Shown: positions 18,213-25,621 of the stretch, piece by piece
How the letters are laid out: every line of letters starts with the position of its first letter
Numbering within the stretch: position 1 is the stretch's first letter
Assembly (NCBI GenBank): GCA_020735665.1
Contig: CP085928.1
Coordinates: 2,402,501-2,466,500, forward strand
DNA: 64,000 nt
Source: Lachnospiraceae bacterium GAM79
Lineage (GTDB): Bacteria; Bacillota; Clostridia; Lachnospirales; Lachnospiraceae
Direction of reading: 5' to 3'
Translations under genes and position numbers: made by a program
The notes under the pieces: model-generated
The model's database searches: none
Told to the model about the DNA's origin: nothing
Seen by the model: the letters and a program-made list of their open reading frames with translations, nothing else

Positions 18213-18470
18213 CAGATAATTGTGAATTAAATATTCTCTTTTTTATATGAACAGTATTGACATTACCAACCAGTGGACGCTTCCGCTCGTTTCCCCACTG
18301 TGTAACTTCGAACTAACCTCGGTAAACCTCGCTAAGGTCTCAGTTAGCCCTGCAACGGTACTAAGATGCTGCTAATGCACCATCTAAGGACCGGCGGACT
18401 CAAATGCCACTGTTTTGGTAATTCAAACTGTTCATATATAACTTATAATTTTTAATTTCACAATTATCTG
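18213..18470. repeat. Fold-back repeat element, copy 2 (fills the gap between two ABC transporter operons)
   Basis: The outermost arms 18213-18231 and 18451-18470 pair over 19 positions with one extra T. Further in, TATATGAACAGT and ACTGTTCATATA pair, as do CATTACCAA...CAGTGG and CCACTG..TTGGTAATT. The core (GGACGCTTCCGCTCG, GCAACGGTACTAAG, AAGGACCGGCGGACT) resembles the other copies but holds a longer interior. The right end touches the stop codon of the gene at 18471. Confidence 0.75.
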
Positions 18471-21104
18471 TTACTCACTTCTAAGTGCTATTACAGGGTC
18501 TTTCTTCGCTGCCATCTTAGATGGGATAAGACCGCCGATCAAAGTAAGCACAACACTAATGATCACAAGGATCACCGCACCCTTTACCGGAAGTGAAGAT
18601 ACATTTGGCACATTTACAAATTTCTCTATCACCTTGCTTATCGGGATATTTAACAGCACCGTAACCAGAATACCGATCGCACCGGATACCAGTCCGATAA
18701 TAAATGTCTCTGCGTTAAACACACGGGAAATATCCTTTTTCGACGCTCCGATACTTCGAAGAATACCGATCTCCTTCGTTCTCTCCAGTACAGAGATATA
18801 GGTAATGATTCCGATCATGATCGATGATACGATCAACGAGATAGCTACAAATGCGATCAATACATAAGTGATCGCATCGATGATCTTCGTAACGGAAGAT
18901 AGCATCAGCCCGATATAATCGGTATAAGTGATCTCGCTGTCTGAATGTGAATCATTATATTTGTCGATCAGATCTGTCAGCTTATCCTTGTCCGCGAATT
19001 CTGAACAATACAGGCTGATAACGGACGGCTTTGCCAGATCCGCAAATCCAAGCTTCTCGATATTATCATCATAGGTTGCGGTAGACTGTGCAAAATAGCC
19101 CTGTTCCTTTAACATTTCAAATAACTGCTCATCAGACATCTGTGAAATATATGCCTGCTGTTCCTCTGACAGGTTCATGGATGCAACGATCTGCTGCATG
19201 TCCACCTGACTCATGTCGATATCTTCTCCGTTTGAAAACGGAAGTCCTGTAAATACATCGGTATCCGGATTGTCAAGCTGCCGTTTTACGATCTCCGATT
19301 TTTCATTTTCGGATACAACATACTCTGCAAGTTCAGCGGTATAACCGATCATTCCCGCATCGATCGATGCTGCATAAGAGGATTCGCTCTGACGGATGAT
19401 ACCACAAACCTGAATATCCAGACCTTTGCTGATCACATCTGCCATATAATCTTCATCGGAACTCTTGTCTGCCCATGTTCCGTCTGCATTTTTTTGATAA
19501 ATGTCACTCGGCAGAATGAGCTTGAATTTGAGATTTAAAAGATCATCATAGGAGAAGCTCATTTCCTCCGGTGCATCGTAATCTTTACCTGCCATGATCT
19601 TCGGAACCATCTCTCCAAGATCAGAAGCATTTCTGACACCTAATGTATATAAGGTAAAATCACTGATCTCGTTATTCTTATCAACGACCAGTACAACTTC
19701 ATTTTTATTCTGAGGCCAGTGTCCTGCAAGCACATCGTACTGCTGTTCCAACAGCTCCCGATTACTCATTAACTGCTTCCACATATCCATGGAATTATTT
19801 CCGTAACTGAATGCCGACATGAAGCCTGACAGGGATTTCTGGGATTCTTCCATATCGCCAAATCCCATCTCTCGCATCATGATACTTGGATTTACCTGCT
19901 GTGTACCGCCTGCTGCATTTTCGTTAAATACATACATCGGAGTATCATAGGTATACTTGATATCACTCACGATATCCTTGAATCCATTTGTATCATCTTC
20001 AATATATTTCTTAAATGTTTCCAGATCGTTTTCCTTTACCTCTGAGAGCATGGACACCATCATATCGCCCATGACATCACCAGAGTATACACGATCCGGG
20101 TCATGATCACTCAGATCTTCTTCCTTTGTATTACCCGCCATTTCCGAGATCAGGTCAGAATAATCCATTGCCTTTTTCTGGATCTCGATTGGATAGGATG
20201 ACAGGGTTTCCTCCTGCACATCATTGATATAGCCCTGGAATCCACTGGATAATGACAGAATCAGCGCGATACCGATGATACCGATACTTCCGGCAAATGC
20301 CGTTAAAAGGGTTCGTCCTTTCTTCGTCAGCAGGTTATTAAAGCTGAGGGAAAATGCCGTAAATACAGACATAGATGTCTTTCTCGGTGCATATGCTTCT
20401 TCTGATTCTTTCGCTTCGTCTTCATCTGAAAATGGTGCGGAATCATCTATGATCTTACCATCTAACAGCTTCACGATTCTTGTAGAATATTTGTCTGCAA
20501 GCTCCGGATTGTGTGTTACCATGATGACCAGCTTTTCTTCTGCGATCTCCTTTAACAGCTCCATGATCTGGACACTGGTTTCGGAGTCCAGGGCTCCGGT
20601 CGGCTCATCTGCAAGCAGGATATCAGGATCATTGATCAATGCTCTGGCGATCGCTACTCGCTGCATCTGTCCACCGGACATCTGATTCGGCTTCTTATAG
20701 ATCTGATCGCCCAGACCAACCTTTTCCAACACCTCTTTTGCACGTTTTCTACGCTCGGATTTGGATACACCGGATAAGGTCAGCGCCAGCTCGACATTTG
20801 CGAGAACCGTCTGATGCGGAATCAGATTGTAACTCTGGAATACAAAACCGATCGAATTATTCCGGTATGAATCCCAGTCTCTTGCCTTGAATTCTTTTGT
20901 TGATCTGCCATTGATAACCAGATCACCACTCGTATACTGATCAAGTCCGCCTATAATATTAAGAAGCGTTGTCTTACCACAGCCGGACTGACCAAGTACC
21001 GATACGAATTCATTCTTTCTGAAATTAATGGAAATGCCTTTTAACGCCTTTACCACTTCATCTCCGGTCTGATAGTCCTTCACAATCTTCTTTAACTGAA
21101 GCAT
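18471..21104 (-). CDS. ABC transporter ATPase-permease fusion (MacB-like)
   Basis: The 877-residue protein starts with an ATPase domain (about 1-225): Walker A GQSGCGKTT, signature [15 protein letters not shown], Walker [13 protein letters not shown]. It continues with a membrane segment near 257-280, an extracellular domain of about 450 residues and three C-terminal helices (about 735-870), ending in the FtsX signature TKEIGILRSIGASKKD. This is the MacB layout in one chain. GGAGGAAA precedes the ATG at 21104. No TolC- or MacA-like partner is near, as expected for a monoderm cell. Substrate unknown. It is separated from the next ABC operon by a fold-back element and may be independently expressed. 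Confidence 0.9.
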   Translation of the reverse strand: MLQLKKIVKDYQTGDEVVKALKGISINFRKNEFVSVLGQSGCGKTTLLNIIGGLDQYTSGDLVINGRSTKEFKARDWDSYRNNSIGFVFQSYNLIPHQTVLANVELALTLSGVSKSERRKRAKEVLEKVGLGDQIYKKPNQMSGGQMQRVAIARALINDPDILLADEPTGALDSETSVQIMELLKEIAEEKLVIMVTHNPELADKYSTRIVKLLDGKIIDDSAPFSDEDEAKESEEAYAPRKTSMSVFTAFSLSFNNLLTKKGRTLLTAFAGSIGIIGIALILSLSSGFQGYINDVQEETLSSYPIEIQKKAMDYSDLISEMAGNTKEEDLSDHDPDRVYSGDVMGDMMVSMLSEVKENDLETFKKYIEDDTNGFKDIVSDIKYTYDTPMYVFNENAAGGTQQVNPSIMMREMGFGDMEESQKSLSGFMSAFSYGNNSMDMWKQLMSNRELLEQQYDVLAGHWPQNKNEVVLVVDKNNEISDFTLYTLGVRNASDLGEMVPKIMAGKDYDAPEEMSFSYDDLLNLKFKLILPSDIYQKNADGTWADKSSDEDYMADVISKGLDIQVCGIIRQSESSYAASIDAGMIGYTAELAEYVVSENEKSEIVKRQLDNPDTDVFTGLPFSNGEDIDMSQVDMQQIVASMNLSEEQQAYISQMSDEQLFEMLKEQGYFAQSTATYDDNIEKLGFADLAKPSVISLYCSEFADKDKLTDLIDKYNDSHSDSEITYTDYIGLMLSSVTKIIDAITYVLIAFVAISLIVSSIMIGIITYISVLERTKEIGILRSIGASKKDISRVFNAETFIIGLVSGAIGILVTVLLNIPISKVIEKFVNVPNVSSLPVKGAVILVIISVVLTLIGGLIPSKMAAKKDPVIALRSE

Positions 21105-21205
21105 ATATTGTTTCCTCCACGAATTATATTATAAAAATTTTACCATCCCAGTTTTAGCATTTCAAGGAAATGGCGGATTCTTTTATAAATGTTTTACATA
21201 ATGAT

Positions 21206-21257
21206 AAAATACTACGCTGCGACATCAGGGTTATTATGGCGCAGTATTTTTTTATTT
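21206..21257 (+). terminator. Plus-strand terminator-like hairpin in a divergent promoter region
   Basis: AAAATACT-CGC (21206-21217) pairs with GCG-AGTATTTT (21238-21250), with one mismatch, and a T-rich run follows. No plus-strand gene precedes it, so it may end a short unannotated transcript or insulate the aldolase promoter. Confidence 0.45.
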
Positions 21258-21302
21258 TTATCAAGTTTTTGTAAATGGCTTTTATTTTGGAAATAAATAA
21301 TG

Positions 21303-21308
21303 TATAAT
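21303..21308 (+). promoter_or_regulatory. Probable -10 element of the aldolase gene
   Basis: TATAAT sits about 100 bp upstream of the aldolase start. The -35 hexamer is weak (TTTTAT at 21280-21285, 17 bp away). The leader holds two small hairpins: GGTTATCTAACC, and GGGC/GCCC near 21374-21392. Confidence 0.4.
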
Positions 21309-21409
21309 GGCGACAGAGTAGGGTTATCTAACCGGATTTTTACATTATAAATGTGGACAATTCGGGCAGATGAAAGCCCAAAATAATTTTTATAATGGAG
21401 GAATTTATA

Positions 21410-22279
21410 ATGTTAGTTTCAGCAAAAGAAATGTTGGAAAAGGCTAAGGCTGGAAAATATGCCGTTGGTCAGTTTAACATCAATAACCTTGAATGGACAA
21501 AGGCTGTTCTTCTTACAGCTCAGGAACTTCAGTCTCCTGTAATCCTTGGTGTTTCAGAAGGCGCTGGAAAGTATATGACTGGATTTGAAACAGTTGCAGC
21601 TATGGTTAAGGCTATGCACGATTCTTTAGGAATTACAGTTCCTGTAGCTCTTCACCTTGATCACGGAACATATGAAGGATGCTACAAGTGTGTTAAGGCC
21701 GGATTCACATCTATCATGTTCGATGGTTCACACTATCCATTCGAAGAGAACCTTGCTAAGTCAACAGAGCTTGTTAATGTTGCTCATCAGCTTGGTCTTT
21801 CTATCGAGTGTGAAGTTGGTTCAATCGGTGGTGAAGAAGACGGTGTTATTGGTATGGGCGAGTGCGCAGATCCAGAAGAGTGTAAGATCATCGCTGATCT
21901 TGGCGTAGATATGCTTGCTGCCGGTATCGGTAACATCCATGGTAAGTACCCAGCAAACTGGAAGGGTCTTTCATTCGAAACACTTGATGCTATCCAGCAG
22001 AAGACAGGTACTATGCCATTAGTTCTTCACGGTGGTACAGGTATCCCTGCTGACATGATCAAGAAAGCTATCTCACTTGGCGTTTCAAAAATCAATGTTA
22101 ACACAGAGTGCCAGTTATCATTCGCAGATGCTACAAGAAAGTACATCGAGGCTGGTAAGGATCTTGAAGGTAAGGGATTTGATCCTAGAAAGCTTCTTGC
22201 TCCTGGTTTCGAAGCTATCAAGGCTACTGTTAAAGAAAAGATGGAACTTTTCGGATCAGTTGGCAAAGCTAACGACTAA
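21410..22279 (+). CDS. fba: Class II fructose-1,6-bisphosphate aldolase
   Basis: The 289-residue zinc-dependent aldolase cleaves fructose-1,6-bisphosphate to DHAP and glyceraldehyde-3-phosphate in glycolysis. Visible are LHLDHG with catalytic Asp84 and zinc ligand His85, GNIHGKYP with the second His, and LHGGTG with the third; the phosphate loop GVSKINVNTE follows. The ATG at 21410 is chosen because GGAGG lies 9 bases before it; a start 15 bp upstream would overlap that site. Codon use is markedly biased (AAG, CTT, GTT rich) compared with neighbours, which fits very high expression. The gene is monocistronic and ends at a strong terminator. Confidence 0.97.
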   Translation: MLVSAKEMLEKAKAGKYAVGQFNINNLEWTKAVLLTAQELQSPVILGVSEGAGKYMTGFETVAAMVKAMHDSLGITVPVALHLDHGTYEGCYKCVKAGFTSIMFDGSHYPFEENLAKSTELVNVAHQLGLSIECEVGSIGGEEDGVIGMGECADPEECKIIADLGVDMLAAGIGNIHGKYPANWKGLSFETLDAIQQKTGTMPLVLHGGTGIPADMIKKAISLGVSKINVNTECQLSFADATRKYIEAGKDLEGKGFDPRKLLAPGFEAIKATVKEKMELFGSVGKAND

Positions 22280-22311
22280 TTTCTTTCGTAATACGAATAT
22301 CGTATAACAAT

Positions 22312-22380
22312 AATATGCCCCATATGGATTTATTTCACAGACCACTTGTGTTCTGTTGTATAAACCATATGGGGCATATT
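22312..22380. terminator. Bidirectional terminator between convergent fba and YeiH genes
   Basis: A perfect 16-bp inverted repeat (22312-22327 with 22365-22380, containing ATATGCCCCATATGG) encloses a 37-base loop between two convergent genes. A further partial copy of the arm (CCATATATGCCCCA) lies at about 22400-22413. The long loop and missing U-run make it atypical for an intrinsic terminator. Confidence 0.6.
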
Positions 22381-22431
22381 GCTGTTACAGGTTTTCTGCC
22401 ATATATGCCCCAAGGGCGTTCTTACATGCTT

Positions 22432-23469
22432 TTACCAGATTCCCATAACATGCTGCATAAGCAGGCTGACCAAGGTAATGCCGATCCAACAGCATGCACC
22501 TAGCAAAATCGGCTTGCCACCGGTTTTGATCAGCTTAATAACATTGCTGTTTAACCCGATCGCCGCCATAGCCATGATAATGAAGAATTTGGACAGCTCC
22601 TTTAACGGTGCAAATACATCCGCATTTACGCCCAGACTGATACAGATCGTTGTGATTATAGATGCGATCACAAAATACAGAATGAACATAGGAAATGCTT
22701 TTTTCAAGCTGAATCCATTTGTCTTCTGCTCTGTCTTTGCCGCCTGTCTTGCACGAACTGCCGCAAGCACTAATGTGATCGGTATAATTGCCAGTGTTCT
22801 GGTCAGTTTTACCGTTACTGCCTTATTGAGAGTCTCACTTCCAAGATTCCACATGCTGTCCCATGTTGATGCCGCCGCTGTTACAGAAGATGTATCATTG
22901 ATGGCTGTTCCCGCAAATATTCCAAATGCATCACCGGATGCCGTATCAAATCCTATTGCTTTTCCTATGATCGGGAAGAAGATAGCCGCAAGCACGTTAA
23001 AGAAAAAGATAACAGAAATAGCCTGTGCGACTTCATCGTCATCTGCATCTATAACCGGTGCTGTTGCTGCGATTGCGGAACCACCACAGATAGAAGATCC
23101 AACACCGACAAGAATCGAAGTATTTGCCGGAACCTTCATCACCTTTCGAAGGATCCATGCGATCAATAAGGATGTACCGATCGTACAGATAATGATCGGA
23201 AGCGACTGTTTTCCTGTCTGCAGGATTACTCCGAGATTCATGCCAAATCCTAATAATACAACGGCTGTCTGCAAAACAATCTTTGATGTCCATTTGATAC
23301 CGGCTTCTGCCTTTCCCTTATCCGTCCATACGAGTGCGATCAACATACCGGCTAATATCGCAATGATCGGTCCGCCGACAACCGGAAACCGTTTTCCAAT
23401 TAACCATGAAGGAACTGCTATGATAAAACACACCAGAATTCCTATCCAGTTTTTCTTAATAAAATTCAT
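22432..23469 (-). CDS. YeiH family (UPF0324) putative anion/sulfate exporter
   Basis: The 345-residue protein has about ten hydrophobic segments and the family signature: a glycine-rich start [14 protein letters not shown], then [20 protein letters not shown] followed by [12 protein letters not shown]. Length agrees with YeiH proteins of 330-350 residues. They are annotated as sulfate exporters mainly from association with taurine/sulfonate metabolism; the activity is not firmly proven. GAGGTAGG precedes the ATG. No LysR regulator, the usual neighbour, is adjacent. Confidence 0.88.
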   Translation of the reverse strand: MNFIKKNWIGILVCFIIAVPSWLIGKRFPVVGGPIIAILAGMLIALVWTDKGKAEAGIKWTSKIVLQTAVVLLGFGMNLGVILQTGKQSLPIIICTIGTSLLIAWILRKVMKVPANTSILVGVGSSICGGSAIAATAPVIDADDDEVAQAISVIFFFNVLAAIFFPIIGKAIGFDTASGDAFGIFAGTAINDTSSVTAAASTWDSMWNLGSETLNKAVTVKLTRTLAIIPITLVLAAVRARQAAKTEQKTNGFSLKKAFPMFILYFVIASIITTICISLGVNADVFAPLKELSKFFIIMAMAAIGLNSNVIKLIKTGGKPILLGACCWIGITLVSLLMQHVMGIW

Positions 23470-23541
23470 TTATTCCTACCTCACTGTGTTTTTTGCGGAT
23501 GCTATTATAACACCCGCATACAAAAAATGCCATAAAATTGA

Positions 23542-23569
23542 TTGACATTTTCTATCAACTTGGTATAAT
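23542..23569 (+). promoter_or_regulatory. Promoter of the MATE leader/transporter transcript
   Basis: TTGACA (23542-23547) and TATAAT (23564-23569) are both perfect and separated by 16 bp. RNA should begin near 23576, giving a leader of about 80 nt before the terminator. Confidence 0.8.
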
Positions 23570-23575
23570 AGGCAC

Positions 23576-23690
23576 GAATCGGACGGTATATATGATATAC
23601 CTTGCAAGGTGTTCTGAATGTTATTCAGGATTCCCGGATGGACATGAATGTTATGAGCCAGATAAGATTATCTTATCTGGCTCTTTTTTT
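23576..23690 (+). ncRNA. Candidate riboswitch leader with intrinsic terminator (possibly guanidine-IV / mepA type)
   Basis: Between a consensus promoter and the MATE gene lies a compact folded leader. GGTATA/TATACC (23585-23601) forms one hairpin and CTGAAT/ATTCAG (23614-23628) a second. GAATC (23576-23580) can pair with GATTC (23629-23633) to close both. Then comes a perfect 13-bp terminator stem (23655-23667 with 23671-23683) with seven Ts. A terminator 30 bp before the start codon means the gene is silent unless the RNA refolds, the hallmark of a transcriptional riboswitch. The guanidine-IV class is known from Clostridia upstream of mepA-type MATE genes. I infer that class from context and size, not from an alignment. 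Confidence 0.6.
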
Positions 23691-23719
23691 GTGAACAGCA
23701 CAGCATAGGAGGACTTATA

Positions 23720-25027
23720 ATGGATTTATTAAAAGACAATCTGAAAAAATTATACTTCAAATTTCTGATACCATCACTTGGAAGTGCCATGGTTATGTCT
23801 ATTTATACACTGACAGATGCGATCGTCATTGGAAAAGGTGTCGGCGCAGATGCTCTTGCTGCCCTAAGTATTACAACACCACTTCTCTGCATCCTGATGT
23901 CAACCGGAATCCTGTTTGGTGTCGGCGGCTCTGTACAGATGAGTGTTCACAGGGGAAGTGGTAATCATCAGAAATCCAATCGTTATTTTACAATCTCTTT
24001 TTTCCTGATTACGGCTGTTACTACCCTATTATGGCTGATCTATGCCACCTGCATGCCTAAGCTGCTTCATCTGATGGGAGCAAATGACACCTTATTCCCA
24101 TACGCCATGTCCTACATGCGTTATATCAACATTTTCCTTCCGGTTGCTGTATTTTCAAATTATGTAGCAATCTTTATCCGTGCCGACAATGATCCAAACC
24201 GTGCAATGGCGGGAGTTCTGCTTGGCGGCGTCGTAAATATCGCACTGGATATCATTTTTGTATTTCCTATGCATATGGGAATGGGCGGTGCCGCATTCGC
24301 TTCCGTTCTCGGTATGACTATCCAGGTAATTGTCGGTGGCTCACACTTTTTCTCACGCAAAAACGGTCTTCATTTCATCCGACCGATTCACACGATTCCC
24401 AGTATCCGTCATATTATTGTCGGTGGTATCCCAAGTTTTTTCAATGAATTTGCAAATGGATTCATCGTACTGCTGTTTAATATCCAGATCCTGAAATACT
24501 GCGGTGAAAATGCACTCTCGATCTACAGCGTGATCTCAAACTGTGTAATCCTGTTCAACTCCCTGTTTACCGGAGTCGGTCAGTCGATCCAGCCTGTTAT
24601 CTCTACTAATTATGGTGCAGGAAATGGGGTCCGAATCAAAGGAATAAAAAAGATGGCATATACCACTATCCTTATAATGGGTGCCATCTTCTCGCTTAGT
24701 GGAATCTTATTCCCGACTGCGGTCTGTCGTATTTTTATTAAAATGAATCCAACACTGACTGATATTGCAAATCTGGGTATACGAACCTACTTTTTTGCAT
24801 TCCTGCCATTTGGCATTAACCTGCTGACTTCTTACTATTTACAGGCGATACTGCGATCTGCACAATCCCTGTGCATCTCACTGCTCCGAAATATCATCTT
24901 AAGCAGTATCTGTATCCTTGTATTTCCATTGTGTCTGGGTGCATCCAGCCTGTGGTTTGTTATGCCGATCGTTGAAGTCGTAGTGTTATTTGTCAGCCTT
25001 GGCTACCTGAAAAGCAAATCTATATAG
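23720..25027 (+). CDS. MATE family efflux transporter behind a terminator leader
   Basis: The 435-residue protein has twelve predicted membrane segments in two halves. The family traits are an N-terminal PSLGSAMVMSIYTLTDAIVIG, paired AxxxG-rich helices and GVGQSIQPVISTNYGAGNG opening the second half. MATE proteins export cationic compounds using Na+ or H+ gradients. AGGAGG lies 7-8 bases before the ATG. Expression appears conditional on the leader at 23576-23690. If that leader is a guanidine-IV riboswitch, the substrate would be guanidinium or a related toxic cation; this is inference. Confidence 0.93.
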   Translation: MDLLKDNLKKLYFKFLIPSLGSAMVMSIYTLTDAIVIGKGVGADALAALSITTPLLCILMSTGILFGVGGSVQMSVHRGSGNHQKSNRYFTISFFLITAVTTLLWLIYATCMPKLLHLMGANDTLFPYAMSYMRYINIFLPVAVFSNYVAIFIRADNDPNRAMAGVLLGGVVNIALDIIFVFPMHMGMGGAAFASVLGMTIQVIVGGSHFFSRKNGLHFIRPIHTIPSIRHIIVGGIPSFFNEFANGFIVLLFNIQILKYCGENALSIYSVISNCVILFNSLFTGVGQSIQPVISTNYGAGNGVRIKGIKKMAYTTILIMGAIFSLSGILFPTAVCRIFIKMNPTLTDIANLGIRTYFFAFLPFGINLLTSYYLQAILRSAQSLCISLLRNIILSSICILVFPLCLGASSLWFVMPIVEVVVLFVSLGYLKSKSI

Positions 25028-25074
25028 AACATAAACGCTAAGATATAACTGTAACTCTATCTGCAGTTCTACTC

Positions 25075-25503
25075 TTAAACAGTTTCGGCTATATTATGGA
25101 AGTCGCTCATTAAAGACTCGTATGCAGCTTCGTCCATGCCATAGGAAAAGCATGCAAGTGCACGGAAACAGACCTCAGGTAATCTCTTAAGATTTCCGCT
25201 GTTATACTGTTCTGCCACCTGCTGTAATTCATTGATTATGTCATGCTTACGCTTCTGTTCTTCCAGGCTGCCATTCCAGAAACAGCTCATATCATAATCA
25301 GATGTATTCCCGCATGGAGCCGTACAGGTGGAACACCCGGGAGAAAGTCGGTATTTCTCCCGGTGTATTTCCTCTATTGTCTCATCATTGTCTTCCTGTA
25401 ATAACGCACTTGCGATCGTCTGATCTGTTTTCTCTGTCCAGCCGGAATTACCGGCCGCACCTACAAGGCCGATCAATGCGCCAATGATCTTATCATTCCT
25501 CAT
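25075..25503 (-). CDS. Hypothetical protein with a four-cysteine cluster
   Basis: The 142-residue protein matches no family I can name with confidence. A hydrophobic glycine-rich start (IIGALIGLVGAAGN) is followed by a charged region. Then comes a Cys cluster, Cys57-x2-Cys60-x3-Cys64-x9-Cys74, in SPGCSTCTAPCGNTSDYD, which could bind an Fe-S cluster or zinc. A helical tail with a further Cys pair (VCFRALACFSYG) ends the protein. The ribosome site AAGGAA precedes the ATG. It stands alone between a MATE gene and uvrA. The cluster spacing loosely recalls the N-terminus of hybrid-cluster proteins, but the rest does not fit. Confidence 0.65.
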   Translation of the reverse strand: MRNDKIIGALIGLVGAAGNSGWTEKTDQTIASALLQEDNDETIEEIHREKYRLSPGCSTCTAPCGNTSDYDMSCFWNGSLEEQKRKHDIINELQQVAEQYNSGNLKRLPEVCFRALACFSYGMDEAAYESLMSDFHNIAETV

Positions 25504-25621
25504 GTTGCTAATTCCTTATGTTTCCAAATTTCTATATCTCTAATTCCTCTATATCAATTCTACACATTCTATAAAACTGATATCTATATAAGAGCTTAAT
25601 TGTATTCTCTATCTTCACACT

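Noticed and set aside
22379-23545. Long plus-strand open frame opposite the YeiH gene
   Set aside because: It is the antisense shadow of the YeiH-family gene. The minus-strand reading has family motifs, membrane helices and a ribosome site; this one has none.
23638-23694. 18-codon upstream frame before the MATE gene
   Set aside because: It coincides with the terminator stem and has no ribosome site; the leader is better explained as structured RNA.
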